Assembly: GCA_917880885.1 (NCBI GenBank)
Contig: OU862908.1
Span: 12,077,501 to 12,141,500 of the forward strand
Length of the DNA stretch: 64,000 nucleotides
Direction: 5' to 3'
Origin: Limnephilus marmoratus
Taxonomy: Eukaryota > Arthropoda > Insecta > Trichoptera > Limnephilidae
The translations under genes were made by a program, and so were the position numbers. Below, piece by piece: positions 22,526 through 32,350 of the stretch (its first letter is position 1; each line of letters begins with the position of its first letter). The notes under the pieces are model-generated. The model worked only from the letters and a program-made list of their open reading frames with translations, did no database searches and was not told where the DNA came from.

Positions 22526-22712
22526 CCGGGTAATCAATCATGTCAGAATTCCGCAGGTATATTAGACGTGTTTTCTAAAATTGCCCGTGTTTACGGCGCG
22601 GAGCTTTTCCATAGCGAATTCATTCCGTCCGACAGTTTGTTTTTCCATATGGCCGGACTCGATTTAGACCCGCGCACAAAACACGGCTATGACGTCTATC
22701 CGCAGGTTGTGC
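22526..22712 (+). other. Candidate conserved exon or CpG-rich coding fragment
   Basis: An open frame bounded upstream by a TAG at 22523 reads through a CpG-rich block and encodes VFSKIARVYGAELFHSEF, then DSLFFHMAGLDLDPRTKHGY and DVYPQ. At 22712 CCGCAG is followed by GTTGTG, a possible splice donor, after which the sequence becomes AT-rich and degenerates. The composition change and the ordinary amino-acid mix make this one of the more gene-like non-transposon frames in the window. I do not recognise the protein, there is no convincing upstream ATG, and a degraded transposon fragment is an equal alternative. Confidence 0.25.
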
Positions 22713-22744
22713 AAACCAGGGCTGCCCAAATTATAATTAAATTT

Positions 22745-23627
22745 AAATTAAATAATATTTAATCATCACATGTTGAGTTTTTCTGTTGTTGTGCTTCTCT
22801 CTCTTTTTTGAGTCAACGTTTCGGACAGCCAACGCAAAACCCCCTTCAAACAGGCCAAGATACTAACAGCGCCTCTAGCGATAGAATGCATTTGCATCAA
22901 GTTCGAATTTCATAGGAGGCTATAAAAATATGCGTAGGTATAACTGCATACAGATTAGAGCTTTGTTTCGCTAGAGCTTCTCAGCTATCTACAAAACTCT
23001 CTCATTAAAATCAAAAAATCGTTGTAAAAGCTTTTCACAAATTATAGTAATATTTATATAATTTGTGCGTCGAATTATGATGTAAATTGGTTCATTGTTA
23101 GGAACTGTTTTTCTTTGGCTAATTTGTTATAATATTACGTTATTAGTAGTAAGGAATACAAGAAGTAGATATATGTTATTATGTTTGAATAAGCTGGAAT
23201 TCCATCTTGACTGTGAGTATTTGGGCATAAAAAGGAAGTGAACAGTTTTCTCAGACATAAGCGACCAAATAACCCATGATTTAACCAGTTCATTTCTTCG
23301 AGAAAGCCCTTAATTCTGATACCAAGAAGAGTCGAGTGTCAGTCCTATTAATGTTGATTGCGTGCTAATAGATTTCAATCGCCTGACTAATTCGGCAAAC
23401 CCGTTCATCACAAGATGATTTCCTAAGGAATACAAATAGATAGAAGGCTCAATACAGTTCACATGAAATCTGTCTGACAATCGATACTGCAAGTCTGTTC
23501 AAAACGATGACTCACGTAAGGAAAATATAAAAAATGTTTAATTTCTTCACATTATTAAATACAACGCAACTCCGAAAATAGAACACCAAGGCTGTTCACT
23601 CTTGTAAAAACTGAAAAACAAAACAAT
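22745..23627. other. Nothing recognised
   Basis: AT-rich DNA. The open frame on the minus strand at 23310-23492 has no recognisable domain. Confidence 0.4.
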
Positions 23628-24185
23628 CTGTCAACATTGCAACTGAAACGCGAGTGTGGCGGCGACTAGCAGTGCTGGTTTTTCAGTTGCATTGTTGACA
23701 GGTTGCCATGTTTTGACATGTCAGATCAGAAAAATATAGATTTTGCTAAGGAGGTTGATTGCGATTGCGTCGACAACTGTTTTTTTTCAGTTTCTCCATA
23801 AACGAAAACCCTAAATCCATCCGCTCATGGGGGGGCAACTGAAAAAAAAACAGTTGGCAAGTCAATGCGAATTTCATTGGTGGTCCGCACACAGAAAACT
23901 TGTTTAAACCAGTTATAAGGGCGACGCCGCAACTCGCAGTGTTAGTCGCGTTTCAGTTGCCAGGTTGACAGATTCCCATGGTTACGCCTCACGTCCTGTC
24001 TAATTTTCGAGTAATTTTGCAATATGTCGCAGCAGGAAAATTCAGGAGGTTGATTAAATTATTAATAAATTATATTTTTGTTAAACAAGCTGATATAATA
24101 ACTGAAATCGTAAAGTTGAGTTGCGCCGTGAATTGAGTTTTGCCAGTTCGGTTTCTTCATGAGCGAAGGCCCTAGTATTTTTCAG
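23628..24185. repeat. Nested inverted and direct repeats (rearranged MITE cluster)
   Basis: CTGTCAACATTGCAACTGAA at 23628 faces its near-complement ending at 23702 (TTTCAGTTGCATTGTTGACA). A second pair, CAACTGTTTTTTTTCAG and CTGAAAAAAAAACAGTTG, lies at about 23774-23857. A diverged direct copy of the block TTTCAGTTGC..TTGACAG..GGAGGTTGATT is at 23948-24054, and the CTCCATAAACGAAAACCCTA block recurs diverged near 24155. This looks like two or more copies of one foldback element, partly overlapping. No coding sequence. Confidence 0.6.
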
Positions 24186-24828
24186 ATTGAATAAAGTTAG
24201 TATTTAGAAAAATTTTTATTAATTAAACTTTACATGAATATAATCAATTATTTAATTAATCTATCAATCATCATGGACTATAATAATTTCATGTATAATT
24301 ATTTATTTACATAGTTTATGCTAGCCTAAACGGGTCACCGGACATATTTAGCTATTGAAGGTTCACATTATTAGTACCTAATGTACTTCTCCTATATTAT
24401 CCATCAGTCAGAGTGTTCAGAGTGCATGATTAATTTGAATGGAAAGCCGCAACATATTGGTTAGGACTCTACTAACGGTAAATGAAATGTTTGCAATAAT
24501 TTTGGTAGCGAATGAGGCCAAATGCGATAGTCAACAACGCGCAGACCACTTCAGTAGCATTTTGTTTAATATTAATCGACTGATCAAATATTAACTATGA
24601 AGCAGAAAATATTTTTGAGTGTTCCCATAAATGCTCTGGTTACATGGAACGTGCAAAGCTTTTATAATCAATTTTTCGGTTACTATGATAATTATTACTA
24701 GGTAAGTTTGTTTCGTCTCGCAATGTCATAGCATTAGGAATTCCGCGTGAAAAATAAAAGAATATAATTTCAGGTATGATGCAGATATTTTTCAAAAAAA
24801 ATTTTTTTTTTTGTATATTCAGTACCTG

Positions 24829-25549
24829 TCCATACTAATATTACAATTGCGAAAGTGCGTGTGTTTGTTTGTCACGCTTTCACGGCCAAACCACTAAACT
24901 AGTTTTAAAAATTCTTTCACTTATAGAAAGCTACATTATCAGCAAGTAACATAGGCTGTATATAATGGTAAGATTTGGCGTTATGAAATTTGTATAAATG
25001 ATAATGTGTGTATTTCATACATTTTAGCGGCAGGGAGGAAAGGCAGGGGGAAGACGGGGAAGAAGGAAGGTGGAAGGTGGAAGGGAACGGAGACGCACGG
25101 GAAATGACATGCAGGGAGAATCAATTTATTTCTTTGAATGGTATTGCAACGCATGCCGGGTACCAGCCAGTACATAATAAATTTATGCCGCCGTTCTTAC
25201 AATAGTTGGTGAATTGGTGATGTCAGCCTATTTTTGCAGGGCTCAATTTTTGATATTGGCATTTTTTAAAAACTTTTTTTATTAAAATTTATATCCCGTG
25301 ATTTTTAACGGCTTGCGTTAGAGTCCATTAAAAACGAAAATAAGCCATTATGTTTGCTTATTCCACACACATCGAAAAGAGTGTGTTGAGCTAATATCTA
25401 TATCGTGATGACTCGATTTTCTTCGCTTTTTTTCTGTCCAGAAAACAATTTTTGTTTATTTTTTTAAGTGAAATATAAGGGAATACGGTATATGTATATA
25501 TTACATTACAAGCATCCAAATCACGGGCAAAGTCGGGTAGTAAAGCTAG
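24829..25549 (+). mobile_element. Helitron-like non-autonomous element
   Basis: The 5' end TCCATACTAATATTACAATT, followed by TGTTTGTTTGTCACG, and the 3' end CACGGGCAAAGTCGGGTAG..AAAGCTAG have the layout of insect Helitrons: 5' TC, 3' CTRR and a GC-rich near-terminal hairpin. CTAG is followed by T at 25550, consistent with insertion between A/G and T-type targets and no target duplication. The interior has a purine-rich tract (25025-25110) and GTATTGCAACGCATGCCGGG, shared with 9765-10140. There is no Rep/helicase gene. The hairpin here is imperfect, so the 3' end is less certain than the 5' end. Confidence 0.65.
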
Positions 25550-25550
25550 T

Positions 25551-26526
25551 ACTATTATACTTTAGGATAGGTTGAAAACGTTTGGCGTTCCAGCTTGAAA
25601 CGCAGGTGGGGTTGTCTGAAGTGCATGAGCGGCAATGATAAAAATGAGTCCGTTACTATTTCCTGTACGAGAGAGCACTGGACTGAATAACGTCCATTTT
25701 TAGTTCGGCCATTCCGTGTGAACGCGCTCGTGGAGCCGAAATGGGCGCCACACGGTTCGCGTCCTTCTGTCCCGGCTCTATCCCGCCTCTAGCCCGGGAT
25801 CCCGGCAAGTGCCGGCCGGGGGCAGGGGCCACGTGTTACTGCAGAGGACAATAGACAAGCGCTGAATCAATAGGAATCCTAACCCAAAGCCCGACACACA
25901 ATACCTACACTTAAATACGATATAATATAGTTTTATTATTCGGTACGGAGATTTTTAAAAATATTCTCCACACAGGATAGTGTTGGATGTCTGGATGCTG
26001 TTTTCATGGATTTTTTAAGGAGATGAATGAATTAACCTTGTCACAGGAGATCCCAGGAGACCCAAGCTGCAGGATATAACAAGCACGCAGATATTTTTTT
26101 ATGTTTAGAGCATATCTCATAAAAAAATATCGGAAAACAGACAAAACGTTCCTCGACGATTTCCTCGTCGTTTCCCTCGGTCACACCATAATTTCAGAAC
26201 GACTTTACCTATTTTATTCATCTTTTTTTAAAGTTTTTTAATACTTTGTAGAAGGTTCTTACGGAAAGAAAAATTAAGAAAATTGGATAATTAAAAAAAA
26301 ACTACTATTTTAACGTAAAGAGTGTATCAGAACATATTGTAACTTAACATAACTCTAACCAGCGATATCTGAGAACATTTGGGGTAAAAAAAAATTAATG
26401 AAATTTTAATTAAAAACAACTAAAATTTAATCACACGTCGCCACTGGGTACAACCTACACGATACGCACTTCAGTTTCAGCAGCACCGCACATAATGTAA
26501 CAGTTTGAAATTATAATGCTAAGTAA
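25551..26526. other. No gene; CpG-rich patch at 25720-25850
   Basis: The patch includes CTAGCCCGGGATCCCGGCAA and GCCGGCCGGGGGCAGGGGCC in AT-rich surroundings. It may be regulatory or a degraded repeat. The rest is AT-rich. Confidence 0.4.
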
Positions 26527-26785
26527 AGCTGGGTCCACACATGTTCTTTTGTCCGTTCCGTTCCTCCGTTCCGTACCAGCGTTGCGATCAAGAACGCTAG
26601 TTTGGACGCCCGTTCGGAACGGTACGGTGTTACGGAGGTACGGTACGGGTCGAGGTACGCCCCGATCCATCGGGAGTCGGTAAATTCGGCCCGTTCAAAG
26701 GCGATACGATACGGGTATGCGGCAGTCTGGACGTGATCGCGGCATGCGCAGGTCGTTCTCTCTGTCGCTACCCGGATCAGGAGAA

Positions 26786-26895
26786 ATGCAGTGGGATAAC
26801 GAAAATGTTGTAAAGCTTATCGATGGGTATAGGGCCAGGGAAGTTCTGTGGGATCCCGGAAACAGGAATTATTTTAATAAAAATATAAATAATAT
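26786..26895 (+). pseudogene. Truncated MADF-domain protein start (Harbinger accessory gene)
   Basis: The ATG at 26786 opens MQWDNENVVKLIDGYRAREV followed by LWDPGNRNYFNKN. A helix ending in a hydrophobic run, then R-x-x-x-L-W-D-P and a short N-Y/F stretch, is the start of a MADF (Myb/SANT-like) DNA-binding domain. PIF/Harbinger elements encode such a protein to help bring the transposase to the ends. After about 35 residues the sequence turns into an AT-rich run with tatatata and the domain is lost, so this is a deletion remnant. Its place inside perfect Harbinger ends makes the assignment fairly strong. Confidence 0.65.
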
Positions 26896-26944
26896 GTTTA
26901 TTTTATATATATATATATGTTATATATTTTCCACTTATGTTTTG

Positions 26945-27165
26945 AAATTTTAAATCTCTCATTAAAGCTCTTGCGCCACATATTTCTCTGTTTTTGAACA
27001 ATTCCTACTCCCACCAACGTCGCTTTTTTGTTTTTGTTTCGTTATAATATTGTGAATAACTATGAAGGACGCGCAAGCAATCGACAAATTCTCAAACACT
27101 TCCGCGGTCGACGACATGCTGGGAGGGAATGGATGGAATGAACACGCGATGATGCCGATGATCGC
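26945..27165 (-). pseudogene. N-terminal remnant of a Harbinger transposase
   Basis: On the minus strand one frame gives FENLSIACASFIVIHNIIT and a KQKQK run, and the adjacent frame continues KKRRWWE, stop, ELFKNREICGARALMRDLKF. The pattern R-R-x-W-x-x-x-x-L-x-x-R-x-x-x-G-x-x-x-L-M-x-D-L is the N-terminal signature I associate with Harbinger nuclease proteins. An in-frame TAG and a frame change break it, and the catalytic DDE domain is missing. Orientation is convergent with the MADF remnant, so the deletion removed the 3' halves of both genes. Confidence 0.6.
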
Positions 27166-27281
27166 AGCGACGTTACGGAGGTACGGGCTATTTTTACTTG
27201 CGTCCAGAGTCTGTGGTACGGAAGGGAGGTACGGAACGGAGGAACGGAACGGACAAAAGAACATGTGTGGACCCAGCTTAA

Positions 27282-29299
27282 GCCCCCAGTCATTAAGTCG
27301 GTTGCTACCCATCAATTCGAATTGATTTTTAATTCCTAATTGGAAACATGAATTTGAACGAATGGAATTCTGCATTCTTCTGTTGCATAAAACTATGGGC
27401 AAGCTAATTTTAAAAACAGTTCCAAATAGGAAATCTGAGGGTCTGGACGTGGAAGTCACATACTTCGACGAATCGCCATTGACCTGTGAGCTTATACTTA
27501 GTTAGTTATGAGTTTATTAAATTATTATTGATTTACCATTTAATATTCAGTTCAATTTGAACTGGCGCCCCCCCCCCCCCTTCTTTTAGTTATTTTCACA
27601 TCGTGGTGATTTTTTAAAAACATTTGATTTTATTTTAAAAACGTGACAAGCTATCGTTTGGTTTTAGTAGTTTCTACTTAATTACTGGGTGCTTACTTAG
27701 CATTATAATTTCAAACTGTTACAATATGAGACAGAGCACGTATCGCATTATCCATTGCAATGCTTTGCAGTGTGATTAGTGGAGACGTATTAGAAATCTT
27801 TATTTATAATTTCCAAAAAATTTATCATCAGAGAGCAAAATGACATAACTACGTTTTTTTTCCTAAATACGTTCAGGAATCGCTGGTTGAAGTTGTTCGA
27901 GTACTTGCTGATACGCCCTTTATATACAATTATTAGATATTGTAATTGATCGAGTTATAGGATATCAACTGTTCCGAGAAATGCTCCGGGCTCTTCTCCC
28001 CAGCGTGCTAATACTGATTATCATAAATATGTAAATCAATATTGCAACTTCCTACATCTACAATCATCATAACACGCCGAAGTGAGGTATATCGTGATTG
28101 GTAGCCATTATTATCACGTTGATAAATTGTAAATTCACGCTTCGGTAACACGCTTGCCTAGTTTTATCTCCAAAGTCTAATAATTATTAACTTGGTGAAA
28201 TGCGAAGTTGCGGCGACTGGAGCCGCGAGATGTGATATGTTAGACGTGTTCTCTCATATTATTTACTCGTGTGATAACTTTCCTTCACACAAGCGCGGGG
28301 GGGGGGGGGGGGGGACTGTTGATCTTGTTAATCAATCGTTTGCTCAGACTTTGGTGAAATAGATAAACACCAAAGCGTTTACAATTGAAACATTCACGGG
28401 ATAGCGGATAGCGGCCAGAAAGACAAGCAGCTAACGGAAACTATATCCAGACGTTTGATCTTCTCAGGACTTCTTCAACCATTCTGGCCTTATCCAAACA
28501 CGGTGCACTAGTAAGTGACTAGTGACTATGGAGGAGCCCCAGCTACCGGTGCCTGCTAGTAGAGACTATGACTGCAATACAAAGGACGCGGCGCCGCGAC
28601 GCCATAGTTTGGGCGGAGTTGAACAAAGCGGGCGCTAACCGCTGCCGTGAGCTTATCTTTACGTACTCGCTACTCCTACCACTACTACCCGCTGCCGCCA
28701 TATCAACAGGTGTTGGGGTTTTTAAATACCCCTAGAAAGTTCACGGTTTAACGTTACACGTCTTGTTAACATTCCGCGACTGTTCAAAGGGGCCGGGTGA
28801 GACTTTCCCGTTTAAATTGTTACGAACTTTCCGTGAGAAGTGAAAATGTTCGGATTACGGGTTGTTAAATGAATGAAATGGCTGTGTTTAACGCCAAAAG
28901 CCTTTAAAAGGCCCGCTCTGTTAGAAGGGGATAAGACGATTTTATTACAGGCGTTTAAATGTTACGATTTCTTTTCATAAAAAGGCCGTTTTTATTTCTC
29001 TTTTGATGTCAAAAAACGGGTGTGCGTGATTAAATATACGAAATGTTTGCCGTAGAAGTTAAGATTTTCGTAATTGACGTGACTTTTCTAAAGCTGTTCG
29101 AGACACATTTGCAAGAGTGCTCAATACTTAGTAGGTACCCACTGCTCAATGACAGTTCGTTCAAAATACAGAAAGAGAAATTAATTACTTAAACCCAGGA
29201 TAAATACCAAACCCTGGAAGCTGTATTACTCATACTTTATTATTTAAGAAAATAAAAGTAGAAACCAAAAATAAATTGCTTATAAAACCACTTTATTTG
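27282..29299. other. No secure gene; homopolymers and CpG-rich patch
   Basis: A 13-base C run lies at 27568-27580 and an 18-base G run at 28297-28314. A CpG-rich stretch at about 28555-28705 (GGACGCGGCGCCGCGACGCC) might be regulatory or an untranslated exon, but no coding frame or splice pair is convincing. Confidence 0.4.
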
Positions 29300-29935
29300 A
29301 ATTTATTTATTTATTTTATTTATTAGCGTTATAAACAGTCTGTACAAATTCATAAATGACAGTGATAATAATATTATGTATGTCATTGACCAATAAAATA
29401 ACGACAATTAACGAAAATTAAGTTAAATAAACGAACTTTAGAACCATAATACAAAAATACACAATACCTATACCTGATATAAACAATTCTGAAGTGCATC
29501 CTCTTATTTAAATCTACAAAAGTAATAAATGCAATTTTTCAAGGGTTTACATTTAAATTTTGATGGATATCAATAATATCTTTCGGGAAGTGATTTTATT
29601 TGATTTCGAACTGCTAAAAGTAGGAGAGAAAATGTGGTGATACTAAAAATACAAAAGAGAAATACAGAAATCAATGAAATATTAAGTTAAACATGTGGCA
29701 TTCAGTAGTGTTATTTGTTTATGCATGTTGTGAATTTATCAAGGTTTGTGTTAAACACGTCGATATTTGGGCATAATCTGTTAAATGTGCTACAGCTTCT
29801 TCTTATAAATACATTTTCAAAATAATTTGTCTTGCTCTTAGGGATATAAAAAGGTATCCGGAGATACACACACTTACACAACCTTACCGTCTTTAAGGTA
29901 CATAAATGTATCATGAACCAGTTTATTTTTGTTAT
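29300..29935 (-). mobile_element. LINE family C tail, copy 2, with coding remnant
   Basis: The 3' untranslated part (29300-29695) matches 2730-3089. Upstream on the minus strand, the frame 29914-29711 encodes RIPFYIPKSKTNYFENVFIR, then a RSCSTFNRLCPNIDVFN block ending with NLDKF and a stop. Y-x-P-x-x-K/R-T-N, a central R-x-x-x-x-x-N and D-V-F-N are the usual C-terminal motifs of Jockey/CR1-like ORF2. The catalytic part is gone through 5' truncation, and the 5' junction is not sharp. Confidence 0.68.
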
Positions 29936-30690
29936 TAGTTAGGTCTTTATATAAATTCTTACAAGAATTTCAACCATTTCAAGAATGAAACCGTCCATAC
30001 TAACAACCAACTATGGCACAAACTTTATAATGATACGAATACGATTTAAATGGCAGTTATACTTTTAAAACGCTCTGTTCAATGTAAGCAATGCTTTCCG
30101 TTTAGTTACATGTCGAAGTTTTTTGCAAGTCTCGAGCTTGGAAAGTTTCAAGCACCGCCACAATCATTTGAGTGAATCGGCATTTTACCTGAGATTTGTA
30201 CAGCTCACTCATTAGTGCTCTTGGCTCGGGATGGCGATAGCTTAATTCGCGAGTTTACACTATCAACTTTACAGGCGGCTCCGACCAACTTCACCACTCT
30301 TGCCACCGTCTTATTTCTACAGGGGCGAATTTAGCTAAGTACTTCTATTTCAAATGCGTGCCTTAAAGTTAACGCAAACCATTGATCCCTTTCAAATCAT
30401 TAGCAAACCATTGATTTTATAATAATGACATTATGAGGACACGGAATAATTGAGCCAAGACTTGAAGCCAAATGAGGCAACTCTAACTCCCTAATATTGA
30501 CGAAGGGTTAGCCAAATCTCAAACTAGCAGTGAGCCTCCCTCTTCCCACAGCCCATAGCCCCTTTCTCCGTTCACTAATTGCTTCACCGTGTAATTATAT
30601 CAAGACTTCGGGGAATGAATTCCTCGAGGTGTAACGGTTGTTTGTTCGCAATAATGAATTCCTTGGATGCCGATCCTTTGCCCGTCCCGT
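29936..30690. other. Nothing recognised
   Basis: AT-rich with moderate CpG from about 30230. It could include promoter sequence for the candidate exon that follows, but there is no specific motif I would name. Confidence 0.35.
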
Positions 30691-30854
30691 TGTTCTAGTT
30701 CCTTCCTTCCTTCCTCCCGCCGCGACCGCCGCCGTCTCCACCGCTAACTCCACCGCTCCCACCACCGCGCCACCACCGCTAGAGCTGTCCCCCGACTCTA
30801 AACGGATCGACTTATCTGCTTCCGGAAGCCTCGCATGAGTCCTTACGGACATGG
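30691..30854 (+). other. Candidate 5' exon with splice donor
   Basis: A CpG- and CCN-rich stretch (ACCGCC/CCGCCG units) ends in ATGAGTCCTTACGGACATGG, which is followed immediately by GTGAGT at 30855-30860, a textbook splice-donor sequence. The ATG at 30835 would give a short first coding exon of about six codons before the junction, with the GC-rich part as 5' untranslated leader. Both strands are open here (66 and 85 residues, one proline/threonine-rich and one alanine/glycine-rich), as expected from composition, so neither frame is good evidence by itself. No partner exon can be identified in the window. Confidence 0.3.
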
Positions 30855-30860
30855 GTGAGT

Positions 30861-31370
30861 GGATACATTTAAGGGCTTAAATCTCAATACCATCCGATGT
30901 GGCCCGGGAGCTTTGTCACATAAAACTGATGTTATGTTTAAAATACGTAAAAATATAGAAACACACATCTCACATGATTATAAGAGTGGATAAAAGTATA
31001 AAATTACAATTCACCAAAAAAAATGTATTGATGATGCCGTCAATAATCCACCTTTAACACACATATTTTAATATTCGCGTTTACTTCACCTAATGTTCTT
31101 CCTGATTATATTTAAATGATAAATTAAACAATAGTACTTTGTTTGAACCACTTATACATATATTTGAGTAAAGCCGACCGGTTTCTGAACGACCATTCCT
31201 TCTTCAGGGCAAACTTATACAATTATATTTGTTCTTCCTTAGCAAAATTTAAAAAGATTTTTAAGATGTTTCGGTTGACAGGGGATTGCCATAAAATTTG
31301 GTCATCCTTGTCATTCCTTTAATAATTTGATTTTTGTTAAACAGAGAGTCACATTTTTGCAGTTGTTTTT
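30861..31370. other. No gene; GAAAC hairpin motif near 31.18 kb
   Basis: At 31176-31209, minus strand, CCTGAAGAAGGAATGG, a weak GAA/TTC stem and GAAACCGGTCGG form the motif also seen near 4.6, 8.2 and 39.55 kb. Otherwise AT-rich. Confidence 0.45.
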
Positions 31371-31860
31371 GTGCTGCCTCAGGGCCTGTGACATCTTAGG
31401 GGAAGGTGTGTGGAGGGTCTTTTTAAGTAAGGGAAGGATATGAAGTTCTGGGAAGGAAAAGGATATGAGGGGTGGGTTGGAATCTGGAGTTCAGTATGAC
31501 CAGGAGTGACGGACGTATGAATCCATCCCTCCAACTGCGGTGCAAGGCGGTCGAGAGAGTCCGGCTGGAAAGGTCAAAACGCCTATCTCAACCAGTCTCT
31601 CTCGACCCCGCCCGCCACTCAGCAAGTGGGCAGACGCATCCACCGCCAAGACCTGGACAACCTCGCCTCATGAACCCGGGCACCCCTGCTAAGTCACCAA
31701 ACGTAGCGAACCACTTGGGGAGACCTATGGCAGAAGTGTTGGTTATCCAATAAATGATTCCCGGGGCGGCGATACCCGTACCCGCCTTCCAAATTGTACA
31801 AATATTACAATGTAAATGACGACCAGTATTATTTAGTAACACGATTATACCCTCCAACGA
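31371..31860 (-). mobile_element. LINE family B 3' region (5' truncated)
   Basis: Read on the minus strand it carries, in order, CCCCAAGTGGTTCGCTACGT, GTGCCCGGGTTCATGAGGCG, GGATGGATTCATACGTCCGT, CTCCAGATTCCAACCCACCC and the AAGACCCTCCACACACCTTC end. These blocks recur in the same order at 56330-56705, and several at 7227-7528. The CpG-rich middle (31540-31660) is open on both strands, but I read it as 3' untranslated or degraded coding LINE sequence rather than a host gene. Confidence 0.72.
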
Positions 31861-32139
31861 GCATGTTCCTTATTTTCCTTCTGACTGCACTAATTGAGAA
31901 TCCAAATGCAAAAGCCAAAAGAATATATATTTCGCTCTTGGCTAAATTTCGGTCACTTTTATTTGATAATTAATTAAAAAATTGAAAATTAATTAATGGA
32001 GATAATAAGTATAATTTCAGGAAACAGGAATACTTTTGGATTTCGTGATAATCATTTTAAAGTTTAATTTATTTTAACATGAGGTTATGTTAAAATAAAG
32101 TAAACATGAAACGTCATTAAGGGCGATGTACCACAAGGA

Positions 32140-32350
32140 GGGTTGTTTGAATTTGGACACTTTATCAAATTTTAAAAATGAATTTTCAAGTTCTGTTACT
32201 ATATCATTACAAGAGAGTTGCTTCGTAAAACAGAAATCATCACAGAACTTTAAACTTTATTATTTTATTAGATTTTTTTTACTTGGATACGAACTTTTAC
32301 AGAACGTGAAATTAACTTTAAAAATTTGACGAATTGTTCAAATTTTGTGA
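32140..32350. mobile_element. MITE family M1, uninterrupted copy
   Basis: GGTTGTTTGAATTTGGACAC, then TTATCAAATTTTAAAAATGA and TTTTCAAGTTCTGT form the left arm. The right arm, inverted, reads CACAAAATTTGAACAATTCG, then TCAAATTTTTAAAGTTAA and ACGTTCTGT. This matches the ends of 6227-6607 but lacks the SINE. The open frame at 32126-32329 is the arm sequence translated by chance. Confidence 0.68.

Larger units (their letters stand above)
26527..27278. mobile_element. PIF/Harbinger-type element, internally deleted
   Basis: The first 51 bases, starting AGCTGGGTCCACACATG, are a perfect inverted copy of the last 51 (27228-27278). TAA lies immediately outside both ends (26524-26526 and 27279-27281), and a 3-bp TWA duplication is the mark of the PIF/Harbinger superfamily. 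Subterminal GTACGG-type motifs are repeated several times inside both ends and may be transposase-binding sites. Fragments of both expected proteins remain: a MADF-type start on the plus strand and a transposase N-terminus on the minus strand. At 752 bp it lacks most of both genes. Perfect ends argue for recent mobilisation in trans. Confidence 0.9.

Noticed and set aside
26962..27459. 165-residue minus-strand frame, the longest in the window, as a host gene
   Set aside because: It crosses the right terminal repeat of the Harbinger element and runs into flanking DNA. Only the central part resembles a transposase N-terminus, so it is an accidental read-through.
30595..30852. 85-residue alanine/glycine-rich minus-strand frame as a protein
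   Set aside because: It mirrors a CCN repeat tract that is open in several frames. The donor-like GTGAGT is on the other strand.
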